Source of the DNA: Dyella marensis
GTDB lineage: Bacteria; Pseudomonadota; Gammaproteobacteria; Xanthomonadales; Rhodanobacteraceae
Assembly: GCF_900112865.1 (NCBI RefSeq)
Contig: NZ_FONH01000018.1
Location: forward strand, 1 to 64,000
Direction: 5' to 3'
Length of the DNA stretch: 64,000 bases
The notes beneath the pieces are model-generated. The model searched no databases, was not told the origin of the DNA, and saw only the letters and a list, made by a program, of their open reading frames with translations. How positions within the stretch are numbered: the stretch's first letter is position 1; each line of letters opens with the position of its first letter. Positions 15,406 to 23,216 of the stretch are shown here, in pieces. The translations under genes were made by a program, and so were the position numbers.

Positions 15406-18400
15406 TTACTCGGGCGTTGAGATGCGAGCGGCCGCAGGCAAGCTACGTATTACCAGCTCTCCATTCCGCCAAACGGCCGCCTCGCCGTTGATCACCACTT
15501 TGCCCGTCGGTTTGCGCGCATACGGCCACGGCAGCACCAACCCACCCGGCGGCAATTCAAGCCCTTTCTCCACACGCAACTCAAGCGTGCCATCGCGTTC
15601 GCGCAAGTTGTAACTCAGCTGCCCATACGGCGTGCGCAAACGCTGAATCCCAATGCCCTCGCCTTTCAGCCACTCGGTCGGAATCCCCGCCGCCAACACC
15701 AGCGCCCGATCGCGCGGCCGTTCGTACGCAAACAGATCGTAGGCGGAGCGCAGATAGTCCGAGGCGATCCACGCGTGCGGCATGTCGCCGACGAAGCGCG
15801 GCTTGCGCGCGTCGCGCCCCACCACTTCCGCCCATTGATTCCATGCCGCCGGCCGCCTGTCGGCAAAGAAGAACGTCAGCAGCTGGCCGATGCGGTCGCG
15901 CCAGCCCAGCCGTACGAAGCTGGCGATGGTGCGTAGTTCGTAGGGGGTGTAGTCCTCCCATGCGCGCTTGCCGTCGCGACGGTCCACGAAGCCCTGCCAA
16001 TAGCGCTCGAAGGTGGCTTCGAGCAAGGCCGGCGGCAGCCAGGTCTGGCCGTCGCCGGGGGACAGCGCGATGGTGGTGGAGGTGGCGTCGAAGTCGCCGA
16101 GTTCCGCAGCGCCGGGCAGGTAATCGATGCGGTGCTTGCGCACGGAGAGATCGATGGAGGCCTTGAGGTCGCCGCGGAACGCATCGCGCGATTGCGCGAT
16201 GCGTAATGCCTCCGCGTCGTCGCCGCGCGCTTTCGCCAGCAACACCGCATCGTCATAACCCTGCAGCGCCCAGAAATCGTCCCAATAGGAATGCATCGGC
16301 TTGGCCGAATAGCCCTCGTGGCTGATCGAAGCCGGCATCAGGCCGTACAGCGCGCGCCGTTCGGCCGCCTGGTTGGTCGCTCCGCGCTCGCTTTCGCGCA
16401 GTCGGTCCATGTAGGCGATGGCGCGCTGCACGGTCGGCCAGTAGCGCTCCGGCACCGTGCGATCGTGCGTGTAGCGCCATAGTTCCGCGATCGCGAAGAT
16501 CAGTTCGCCGTGGCTGTCGTTCTCCGGCACCGGATCGGAGCCGCGCGCATCCACGCAGCACGGCACCTTGCCGTTGCTGAACTGGTGCGGCGCATACCAG
16601 CGCACGAAGGCCGCCGCGACCTCGGCATGACCGCTGCGCACGAGGCCCTCGGTCATCATCGCCCCGTCGCGCACCCAGCTGCGTGCGTAGGAGCGCGTGC
16701 CGGGCTGCAGTGCCGGGCCGTCGCGCGACATCAGCATCTGCGCCAGCGCGCTGCGGGCGGTGTCGACGATGGCGTGCTGCGAAGCGGGCAGCTGCAGCGT
16801 CACGCGGTTGAGTTTTTCTCGCCAGGCGGAGGCGGTGCGTTCGAGCTCCTGGCGCAGCCAGGTTTCCGCCGTGCGCGGCGCCTGCAGATCGTCGCCATGC
16901 GATGGCACCACCAGGCCCAGCGTGCGGCTGCCGTGCGCGGGCAGGTCGATGGCATACAGCAATGCGCCTTGCAGGAAGCCGGCGCCGTCGTGCAATGACG
17001 CCACCTCCGGACGTTCGCCCTGTGCCAACCGCTCCGGCAACGGGCCCGCCTCATGGCTGCTGGCCACGAAGCTGTCGGCGGACTGCAACGGCACGACGCG
17101 GGCCTCGCCATTGACGGTCAGCACCTTGCCGTCCCAGGCCAGGTCGTGGATGCGGTGGATACCGCCGGGCGTATTGAGAAACTGCGTCGGCGGATTGACC
17201 TGGAACGGCCGCGCCAGCAGCGCCAATGTCACGCGTTGCGGCTGCGCGGTGCGGTTGACGAGGGTGTAGCGCAGCACCAGCCGTGATTGCCCTGCCTCGC
17301 CGGCGACGAACGCCGTGGTGTCCAGGGTCAGGCTGTCGGCGGTCCAGCGCACCGAGGGAATCGGCAGGTAGCCGTCAAGCAGGCTCTGCGAGCTGCGCAC
17401 CGTGGCCCAGTCGATCACGTTGCGGCCGGCGAACAGCATCGGCTCCAGCGACCAGCCGCCCTTGCCCACTTCGACGGCGCCGTCTTCGGAGATCAGCGCC
17501 GAATCGCGCGCGCCGCCGTCGGCGCCGACCAGGGTCCAGTAGCTCTGCTCGCCGGAAAAGCCACGCGGGTACATGCCGCGCGGCGCGCGCTTCGCCTGCT
17601 CCTGGAAGAACACGTTGGGCGAAGCGCCCCAGGCGCGATCCTTGACCTCCAGCCGCGACAGGCCATAGGTCTTGCCGGGACCGGCCAGCAGGCGCAGCCG
17701 TACATAGCGCGCCTGCGCCTGCGGCAGGAACAGCGCATCGTCGCCGCCGTTGCCACCGGTCACCTGCGTGGCGGCGCGCCAATGCGCGTTGTCATCCGAC
17801 AGCTGCAGCTCGTAGTGCGAAGCTTGTCCGCCCGGCAGCCAGTGCAGCAGCAGGCCGCCGAATTCGCGCGACAGCCCCAGGTCCAGCACGATGTTCTGCT
17901 CGCCGCTGGCGGACGGATCGCTGCGCCAGTCGCCCTTGCCTTCGAGCATGTCCTGCACGGCATAGCCGGCAAGCGTGGACGAGGCTCGTGCCTGCGGTGT
18001 CGGCAGTACGGCGGGCGCGGGCGGCAAAGGCCGCAACCGCAGGTTGCCGAGGCACAGCTGGCCGTGGCCGCCTTGCCCTGCAGAGACGGTGAATTCCAGC
18101 GCGGCCGTGCGATGCAACGTGCGGTCCTTGGTCGGACCCCAGGCGAATTCCACCTGGCTGCGGCGGAACTCGACAGTCTGCCAATCCGCCCCGGGCTGGA
18201 ACGCTTCACGCCGATACCACCAGACGTTGTCGCCGCTGGCATCGGCCAGTTTCACCTGCAGGTCGTTCGGCGGCATGCTGCCGCGCACGTCGAAGGACAG
18301 CGCGAAGTTGTCCGGCCAGTCCATCGGCAGCGCGCGCTTGAGCGTGGCCGCGCCGGAGACGCCATTGAAGTCGAAGTCCAGGCAGATCGCCTTGCCGGTG

Positions 18401-18558
18401 CTTCCGTCGGCCAGCTGCAGCTGCGCGCGGATGTCGTCGGTGCCATCGGCTTTCCACGCGGACGGCTGGCTGAAATCGTCGAGTACGCGTGCCTCGTCCG
18501 CTGCGTGAACCATGGGCGCCAGCAGCGCAACCAACAGCAGTGCGGCGCGCGCCTTCAT
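15406..18558 (-). CDS. Secreted discoidin-containing six-hairpin glycoside hydrolase
   Basis: 1050 residues. The signal peptide is 1-20 (cleavage after HAA/VHA). A jelly-roll, CBM-like region (about 25-180) is followed by an F5/8 type C (discoidin) domain (about 190-310), a beta-sandwich (about 320-560), and an (alpha/alpha)6-barrel catalytic region (about 590-960) with short beta-strands at the end. In the barrel, SWVRDGAMM and PENDSHGELIFAI place acidic residues as in glucoamylase-like enzymes. I cannot assign a GH family. It is the last gene of the ABC-transporter operon, 4 bases after the permease stop, so its substrate is probably the same glycan as that of the GH144-like enzyme. Periplasmic or outer-surface location is expected. 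Confidence 0.8.
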   Translation of the reverse strand: MKARAALLLVALLAPMVHAADEARVLDDFSQPSAWKADGTDDIRAQLQLADGSTGKAICLDFDFNGVSGAATLKRALPMDWPDNFALSFDVRGSMPPNDLQVKLADASGDNVWWYRREAFQPGADWQTVEFRRSQVEFAWGPTKDRTLHRTAALEFTVSAGQGGHGQLCLGNLRLRPLPPAPAVLPTPQARASSTLAGYAVQDMLEGKGDWRSDPSASGEQNIVLDLGLSREFGGLLLHWLPGGQASHYELQLSDDNAHWRAATQVTGGNGGDDALFLPQAQARYVRLRLLAGPGKTYGLSRLEVKDRAWGASPNVFFQEQAKRAPRGMYPRGFSGEQSYWTLVGADGGARDSALISEDGAVEVGKGGWSLEPMLFAGRNVIDWATVRSSQSLLDGYLPIPSVRWTADSLTLDTTAFVAGEAGQSRLVLRYTLVNRTAQPQRVTLALLARPFQVNPPTQFLNTPGGIHRIHDLAWDGKVLTVNGEARVVPLQSADSFVASSHEAGPLPERLAQGERPEVASLHDGAGFLQGALLYAIDLPAHGSRTLGLVVPSHGDDLQAPRTAETWLRQELERTASAWREKLNRVTLQLPASQHAIVDTARSALAQMLMSRDGPALQPGTRSYARSWVRDGAMMTEGLVRSGHAEVAAAFVRWYAPHQFSNGKVPCCVDARGSDPVPENDSHGELIFAIAELWRYTHDRTVPERYWPTVQRAIAYMDRLRESERGATNQAAERRALYGLMPASISHEGYSAKPMHSYWDDFWALQGYDDAVLLAKARGDDAEALRIAQSRDAFRGDLKASIDLSVRKHRIDYLPGAAELGDFDATSTTIALSPGDGQTWLPPALLEATFERYWQGFVDRRDGKRAWEDYTPYELRTIASFVRLGWRDRIGQLLTFFFADRRPAAWNQWAEVVGRDARKPRFVGDMPHAWIASDYLRSAYDLFAYERPRDRALVLAAGIPTEWLKGEGIGIQRLRTPYGQLSYNLRERDGTLELRVEKGLELPPGGLVLPWPYARKPTGKVVINGEAAVWRNGELVIRSLPAAARISTPE

Positions 18559-18562
18559 CGAT

Positions 18563-19384
18563 TCAACCCTTCACGCTGCCCAGCAACAGACCCTGCAGGT
18601 AGTAGCGCTGCAGAGCCAGGAACAACACCAGCACCGGCAGCACCGTCACCACCGAGCCGGCCATCATCAGTTCGGAATCCTGCACATGCTCGCGCGACAG
18701 CGACGCCAGTGCGATCGGCAAGGTGTAATGCTCCTGCCCGGTCAGCGCGATCAGCGGCCACATGAAATCGTTCCATGCGGTAAGGAAGGTGAAGATCGCC
18801 AGCGTCACCATGATCGGCTTGAGCAGCGGCAGCACGATCTGCACGAAGATGCGCAGCTCGCCCGCGCCATCGATGCGCGCGGCTTCCATCAGGTCGTCCG
18901 GAATCCCGCGCGCATACTGGCGCACCAGGAAGATGCCGAAGATGGTCGCCATCGCCGGCACCACCACCGCGGCATAGCTGTTGACCAGGCCCAGGTATTT
19001 CAGCAGCAGGAACAACGGTAGCATCGCCACCTGCGCCGGAATCACCAGCCCGCCGAGCAGCACCTGGAACAGCCGCTCGCGTCCGCTGAAGCGAAGCTTG
19101 GCGAAGGCATAGCCCGCCATCAGGTTGAAGGCCAGCGACAGCAGCGTGATCGCGCTGGACACGCCGAGGCTGTTGAGCAGGTAGCGTCCCATGCCGGCAC
19201 GCTCGAACAGCTCGTGGTAGTTGGCCAGCGTGGCATGCGTTGGCAACAGCGGCGGTGGCAGCGCGCTCGCCTCGCCCGGCCGCATGAACGACACCGACAG
19301 CATCCACAGCAGCGGGAACACCGCCACCAGGGTGCTGCCGATCAGCAGGCCGTTGACCAGGGCCTTGGCCAGGCGCGGACTCAT
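18563..19384 (-). CDS. Carbohydrate ABC transporter permease (MalG/LacG type)
   Basis: 273-residue inner-membrane protein with six hydrophobic segments. The EAA loop (EAARIDGAGELRIFVQIVLP) contacts the ATPase. It matches the CUT1-type inner-membrane subunit 2. Start ATG overlaps the stop of the partner permease (ATGA), and the stop is 4 bases from the next gene, so the operon is tightly packed. No ATP-binding subunit is encoded anywhere in the locus, so a shared MsmX/UgpC-type ATPase elsewhere is expected. Confidence 0.93.
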   Translation of the reverse strand: MSPRLAKALVNGLLIGSTLVAVFPLLWMLSVSFMRPGEASALPPPLLPTHATLANYHELFERAGMGRYLLNSLGVSSAITLLSLAFNLMAGYAFAKLRFSGRERLFQVLLGGLVIPAQVAMLPLFLLLKYLGLVNSYAAVVVPAMATIFGIFLVRQYARGIPDDLMEAARIDGAGELRIFVQIVLPLLKPIMVTLAIFTFLTAWNDFMWPLIALTGQEHYTLPIALASLSREHVQDSELMMAGSVVTVLPVLVLFLALQRYYLQGLLLGSVKG

Positions 19385-20259
19385 GCCTCGCCTCCCCGGC
19401 GCGCCACGCGCAGCATCACCGCGGTCACCGCGAACATGATCAGGAACAGCAGGAAGGCCACCGCCGAGGCGGAACCGAGGTTCCACCATTTGAAGCCTTC
19501 CTCGTACATCAGGTACAGCACGCTGGTCGTGCTCTGCAGCGGGCCGCCTTCGGTCATCACGAAGGGCTCGGCGAACAGCTGGAAGTAACCCGACACGGTA
19601 AGAATGCCCACCATCAGCAACGTCGGCCCCAGCATCGGCAGCGTGATGTGGCGGAACTGGCGCAGCGGAGAGGCGCCGTCGATGCGCGCGGCTTCGTACA
19701 GGTCGGCCGGAATCGCCTGCAGCGCGGCGAGGAAGATGATCATGTTGTAGCCGAAGTTCTTCCACACCGCGAACAGGATGATGGTCGGCATGGCCCAGCG
19801 CGGATCGCCCAGCCAGTCCACTGGATGGATGCCCAGCCCGCCCAGCGCATAGTTGGCCAGGCCGTACTTGGTGTTGAACAGATAGCGCCAGATCACCGCC
19901 ACCGCCACCACCGTGGTCACCACCGGCGCGAACAGCGCGGTGCGGAACAACGGCTTGCAGCGCGCCAGCGGCGAGTTGAGCAGCAGCGCGGCGCCGAGCG
20001 AGGCGACGATCGACAGCGGCACGCCCACCAGCACGAAGTACAGCGTGTGGCCCAGCGCGGACCAGAACAGCGGCCGGTGCAGCAACTCCCAGTAATTGCC
20101 CAGCGCGACGAAGCGCAGGTCGCGGATGTCCGCCAGCGCATACAGATCGTAGTCGGTGAGGCTGAGCGCCAGCGCCGCGATCACCGGCAGCAGGAAGAAC
20201 AACCCGAGTACCAGCAGGGCCGGCGCGAGGAACAGCCAGGCGGCGCGTTGGGGATTCAT
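19381..20259 (-). CDS. Carbohydrate ABC transporter permease (MalF/UgpA type)
   Basis: 292-residue inner-membrane subunit 1 of the same CUT1 importer. The first helix begins at about residue 7, six membrane segments are visible, and the EAA loop reads EAARIDGASPLRQFRHITLP. It starts 16 bases after the stop of the binding-protein gene and overlaps the second permease by 4 bases. Substrate is inferred from the glycosidases on either side. Confidence 0.93.
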   Translation of the reverse strand: MNPQRAAWLFLAPALLVLGLFFLLPVIAALALSLTDYDLYALADIRDLRFVALGNYWELLHRPLFWSALGHTLYFVLVGVPLSIVASLGAALLLNSPLARCKPLFRTALFAPVVTTVVAVAVIWRYLFNTKYGLANYALGGLGIHPVDWLGDPRWAMPTIILFAVWKNFGYNMIIFLAALQAIPADLYEAARIDGASPLRQFRHITLPMLGPTLLMVGILTVSGYFQLFAEPFVMTEGGPLQSTTSVLYLMYEEGFKWWNLGSASAVAFLLFLIMFAVTAVMLRVARRGGEA

Positions 20260-20275
20260 GCATGGCCTCCGGCGG

Positions 20276-21592
20276 TCATGGCGCGGGCCTGGCGCGGTCG
20301 AGGATCCAGCGCCGCTTTTCCAGGATCAGGTCGGCGCGCCGGTCGATCTCGGCGGCAGCCTGGTCGATGCTGAGATCGCCGTGCACTGCCTGCGCGGCGA
20401 CCAGCTGCATCTCGGTCACGATACGCTCCCATTCGGGAATCGGCGGCGTGGATTTCACCCGCTCCAGCTGATCGCGGAATGCCTGCGCCTTGGGGTCGTA
20501 GCGCAGTGCGCCACCGGCCCAGGAGGAGCGCCGTGGCGGCATGTCGCCGAGCAGGTCGTAGAAACGCTGCTGGATCTGCGGGCGCGACAGGAATTCGATC
20601 AGCTGCCAGGCCTCGTCCTTGTGCGCCGAGCGACGGAAGATCACCAGGCTGGAGCCGCCGGCATTGGACGCGCCGGGCCCGTGCTCGCCGGGCAGCGGCG
20701 TGGTGCTCCAGTCGTCCTGCTGCGAAGCCGGCAGGCGCTTGCGGAACTCACCGATGTTCCAGGGGCCGGAGAGATAGAACGCGTAGACGCCGCGGCCGAA
20801 CTCGGTCCAGGGATTGCCCGCTTCCACATTGGTGATCGCCGGCGCCTGATGCTGGCGGAACGTCTCCACATAGAAGGCCAGCGCGCGCTTGAAACCCGCG
20901 CTGCGGAAGTTGCCGTAGCGGTTGTCGTCGCGCAGCAGCGGTTCGTCCTGCTGCAGGGCGAGCACCAGCAGCTGCTCGAATTCGTTGGTGGGCAGCAGGA
21001 TGCCGTAGCTGCCGCGCTCGGGATGGCTGAGCGCGACGAGCGCGCGGCGCCACTGGGCCCAGTCGCGCGGCGGCGCGTCGAAGCCGGCCTGCTTGAGCAG
21101 GTCGCTGCGATAGAACAGCAGGCGCGTATCGACGTACCAGGGCACGCCGTACAGCGTGTTGCCGATGCGATTGGTGGTCCAGATGTTGGCGAAGTAGTCG
21201 TCCTGGCGGACTACCTGCGACGACGCCACGCGCGCATCGAGCGGCTCGAGCGCCTCCAGCGCGGCCAGTTCCGGAATCCAGGTATTGCCGAGCTGGGTGA
21301 GATCCGGCGTGGAACCGCCGGCGATGGCGGTAAGCAGTTTCTGGTGTGCGGCGGTGAGCGGCAACTGCTGCACCTTGACGTGCAGGCCCGGATGTTCGCG
21401 CTCGAAGTCCGGCAGCAGTTTCGCCACCGCCTCACCTTCGCGGCCGACGGTCCAGAAGGTGAGTACGTGCGTGTCGTCGGTGCGTTGGCATCCGGTCGCA
21501 AGCGCGGCAGCGACGCCTGCGCAGGTCCAGGCCAGCGCATGCAGCAGCATGCGCCATGGCCGGCCCGGACGCTGGCGGAAACGCAGGCTCAT
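20276..21592 (-). CDS. Sugar ABC transporter substrate-binding lipoprotein
   Basis: 438-residue extracytoplasmic binding protein (family 1, cluster B fold). A hydrophobic leader ends in the lipobox ATGC (C35), so it is anchored in the periplasm. The mature protein opens LTFWTVGREGEAV and carries the common GVPWYVDTRLLFYRSDLL, and later GRGVYAFYLSGPWNIGEF. Its ATG overlaps the stop of the GH144-like gene (ATGA), a strong sign that the importer takes up the enzyme's products. Confidence 0.92.
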   Translation of the reverse strand: MSLRFRQRPGRPWRMLLHALAWTCAGVAAALATGCQRTDDTHVLTFWTVGREGEAVAKLLPDFEREHPGLHVKVQQLPLTAAHQKLLTAIAGGSTPDLTQLGNTWIPELAALEALEPLDARVASSQVVRQDDYFANIWTTNRIGNTLYGVPWYVDTRLLFYRSDLLKQAGFDAPPRDWAQWRRALVALSHPERGSYGILLPTNEFEQLLVLALQQDEPLLRDDNRYGNFRSAGFKRALAFYVETFRQHQAPAITNVEAGNPWTEFGRGVYAFYLSGPWNIGEFRKRLPASQQDDWSTTPLPGEHGPGASNAGGSSLVIFRRSAHKDEAWQLIEFLSRPQIQQRFYDLLGDMPPRRSSWAGGALRYDPKAQAFRDQLERVKSTPPIPEWERIVTEMQLVAAQAVHGDLSIDQAAAEIDRRADLILEKRRWILDRARPAP

Positions 21593-23052
21593 GGTTTGGG
21601 CTGCGCCTCATCGAGCCAGCCGCCGGTGAAGCCAGCGCGTTCCAGGCCCTTGCGAACGTAGGGGTTCTTCTTCATCACGCTCCACACGAAGCCGCTGCGC
21701 CAGTTCTCTATCATCAGCACGATCGGGCCCTGGTCGATGCCCAGGTGCACCGTATCGACCCAGCCCAGCTCAGGCACCAGCTTGCCGGTGCGCAGGTCGG
21801 CCTTGGTGTGGAAGCTGGGATTGAAGGCGTCGACGAAGCCGTATTGGTTATAGATGTCCTTGCCGTAGCGACGCTTCATTTCTTCCAGCGCCGGCACCAC
21901 GATCTCCGGCGCGAAGGCGATCGAACCGCCCGCCGCCATCGGCACCAGGGTGCCGTCGTCGCTGATGTAGTCCAGGCCCGCGCCGCGTGCGGTGTAGCCG
22001 TGGAAGGTGCGTTCCTTGTCGCCGCTCTTCACCACCAGCCCGCCGGGACCATTGCTCGCGCTGATGCCCCACATATTGGCGCCGTAGCCGGTCCAGGTGC
22101 CGGGGTTGGCAATGGCATAGGCGCGCTGTGAATAGGTGGCGCGGCGGCTGTTCTCGAAATAATCCAGATCCTTCTCGCGATTCCACGCATCGCGGATGCC
22201 GCGGAAATCCACCCACACGTGGCTGAACTGGTGGCCGAACAGCGGCGCGAAGTTGAGGAAGGTCTGGCCGTGGAATTCGCCCCAGGTGCGGTTGTAGGTG
22301 GACGTCCAGGCCGTCCATGCGTCATCGCCCACCGCATGCGTGGGCGAGCCAAGCGCGAGGATGTAGACCAGCATGCCTTCGTTATAGCCCTGCCAGTCGT
22401 GCGGGATGAACTTGCCGCCCGGCGTCCAGCCCATCGTGATCAGCGGCTTGCGCGCCTGCACCCAGGTCCAGTCGACGCGGCGGTAGATATCGTCGGCGAG
22501 CTGGCGGATTTCCTTTTCCTGCGGCGTGTCGCGGTCGTAGTACGACTGCGCGAACAGCACGCCGCCGAGCAGCAGCGAAGTATCCACCGTGGAAAGCTCC
22601 ACCGCGCGATCGAAGCGCTTGCCCGATTCCATGTCGAGGAAGTGGTAGTAGAAACCGTGGTAGCCGGTGGCATCGTCCTCGCTGTCGTTCTGCGGCGCAT
22701 CGTGGAAGAAACGCAACGTGGCGAGCGTGCGTTCCACCGCCTGCTCGCGCGTGATGTAGCCACGCTCCGCACCGACGCCGTAGGCGGTGAGACCGAAGCC
22801 GACCGCGGCGATGCTGGCGAAGGACTTGGTCGGGTAGTGATCGGGGACGAGGCCGTTCTTCGGATTGGCGCTGTCCCAGAACCAGTCGAAGGTGCGTTTT
22901 TCCAGGTCGTCGATCAGGGGGGGAATGCGCGTGTCGGTCTTGGCTGCCGGAGCTGGCTTCGGCTTGGCTGCTTGCGCCGTCATCGGGTTGATCGCGCACG
23001 CGAGTGCGACCGAAAGCGTAGCGGCGACGCGGGTCAAGGTGCTTATGCGCAT
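21589..23052 (-). CDS. GH144-type endo-beta-1,2-glucanase (glucoamylase-like fold)
   Basis: 487-residue secreted enzyme with an (alpha/alpha)6-barrel of the family annotated as 'glucoamylase family', which contains GH144 endo-beta-1,2-glucanases. Recognisable blocks are LEKRTFDWFWDSANP, SIAAVGFGLTAYGVGAERG, TGYHGFYYHFLDM, STVDTSLLLGG, WQGYNEGMLVYILALGSP and QGPIVLMIENWRSGF. The signal peptide MRISTL... ends near QAA. I chose the ATG at 23052, with AAGGG on the coding strand just upstream; a longer frame to 23115 would hide the signal. A LacI-type palindrome sits at 23130-23141. Linear or cyclic beta-1,2-glucan, such as osmoregulated periplasmic glucan, is the expected substrate; this is inferred from family. 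Confidence 0.85.
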   Translation of the reverse strand: MRISTLTRVAATLSVALACAINPMTAQAAKPKPAPAAKTDTRIPPLIDDLEKRTFDWFWDSANPKNGLVPDHYPTKSFASIAAVGFGLTAYGVGAERGYITREQAVERTLATLRFFHDAPQNDSEDDATGYHGFYYHFLDMESGKRFDRAVELSTVDTSLLLGGVLFAQSYYDRDTPQEKEIRQLADDIYRRVDWTWVQARKPLITMGWTPGGKFIPHDWQGYNEGMLVYILALGSPTHAVGDDAWTAWTSTYNRTWGEFHGQTFLNFAPLFGHQFSHVWVDFRGIRDAWNREKDLDYFENSRRATYSQRAYAIANPGTWTGYGANMWGISASNGPGGLVVKSGDKERTFHGYTARGAGLDYISDDGTLVPMAAGGSIAFAPEIVVPALEEMKRRYGKDIYNQYGFVDAFNPSFHTKADLRTGKLVPELGWVDTVHLGIDQGPIVLMIENWRSGFVWSVMKKNPYVRKGLERAGFTGGWLDEAQPKP

Positions 23053-23129
23053 GGTGTTGCCCTTACAAGACGGATCAGGATCGGCGGCCGGGTGATCGAT
23101 CATCAGGTTACCCACTGAAATTGTGCGAC

Positions 23130-23141
23130 GTAAACGTTTAC
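23130..23141. promoter_or_regulatory. LacI-type operator upstream of the glucanase operon
   Basis: GTAAACGTTTAC is a perfect 12-bp palindrome with a central CG, the usual shape for LacI-family operators. It lies 78 bases ahead of the GH144-like start. TATAGT on the minus strand (23148-23153) just before it could be a -10 element, which would place the operator over the transcription start. A near copy precedes the lacI-type gene. Confidence 0.7.
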
Positions 23142-23152
23142 ATCTGTACTAT

Positions 23153-23172
23153 AAAAAAGAGCCGCAAGGCTC
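23153..23172 (-). terminator. Intrinsic terminator of the TonB receptor gene
   Basis: On the minus strand the stem GAGCC/GGCTC with loop TTGC is followed by TTTTTT. It lies 45 bases after the receptor stop and directly before the promoter region of the glucanase operon. Confidence 0.8.
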
Positions 23173-23179
23173 TCGTCGG

Positions 23180-23207
23180 ACCGGGCGCGCAACATTGCGC
23201 GCCCGGT
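23180..23207 (-). terminator. Strong GC hairpin just after the TonB receptor stop
   Basis: Perfect 11-bp arms (ACCGGGCGCGC and its complement) surround a 6-nt loop, 10 bases after the stop codon. There is no T-run of its own. It probably works with the following terminator or protects the 3' end. Confidence 0.6.
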
Positions 23208-23216
23208 TTGCTTCGA

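Noticed and set aside
23101-23216. Attenuator or riboswitch between the TonB receptor and glucanase genes
   Set aside because: The two hairpins lie right after the receptor stop and the second has a T-run for that strand. They are explained as the receptor's terminator.
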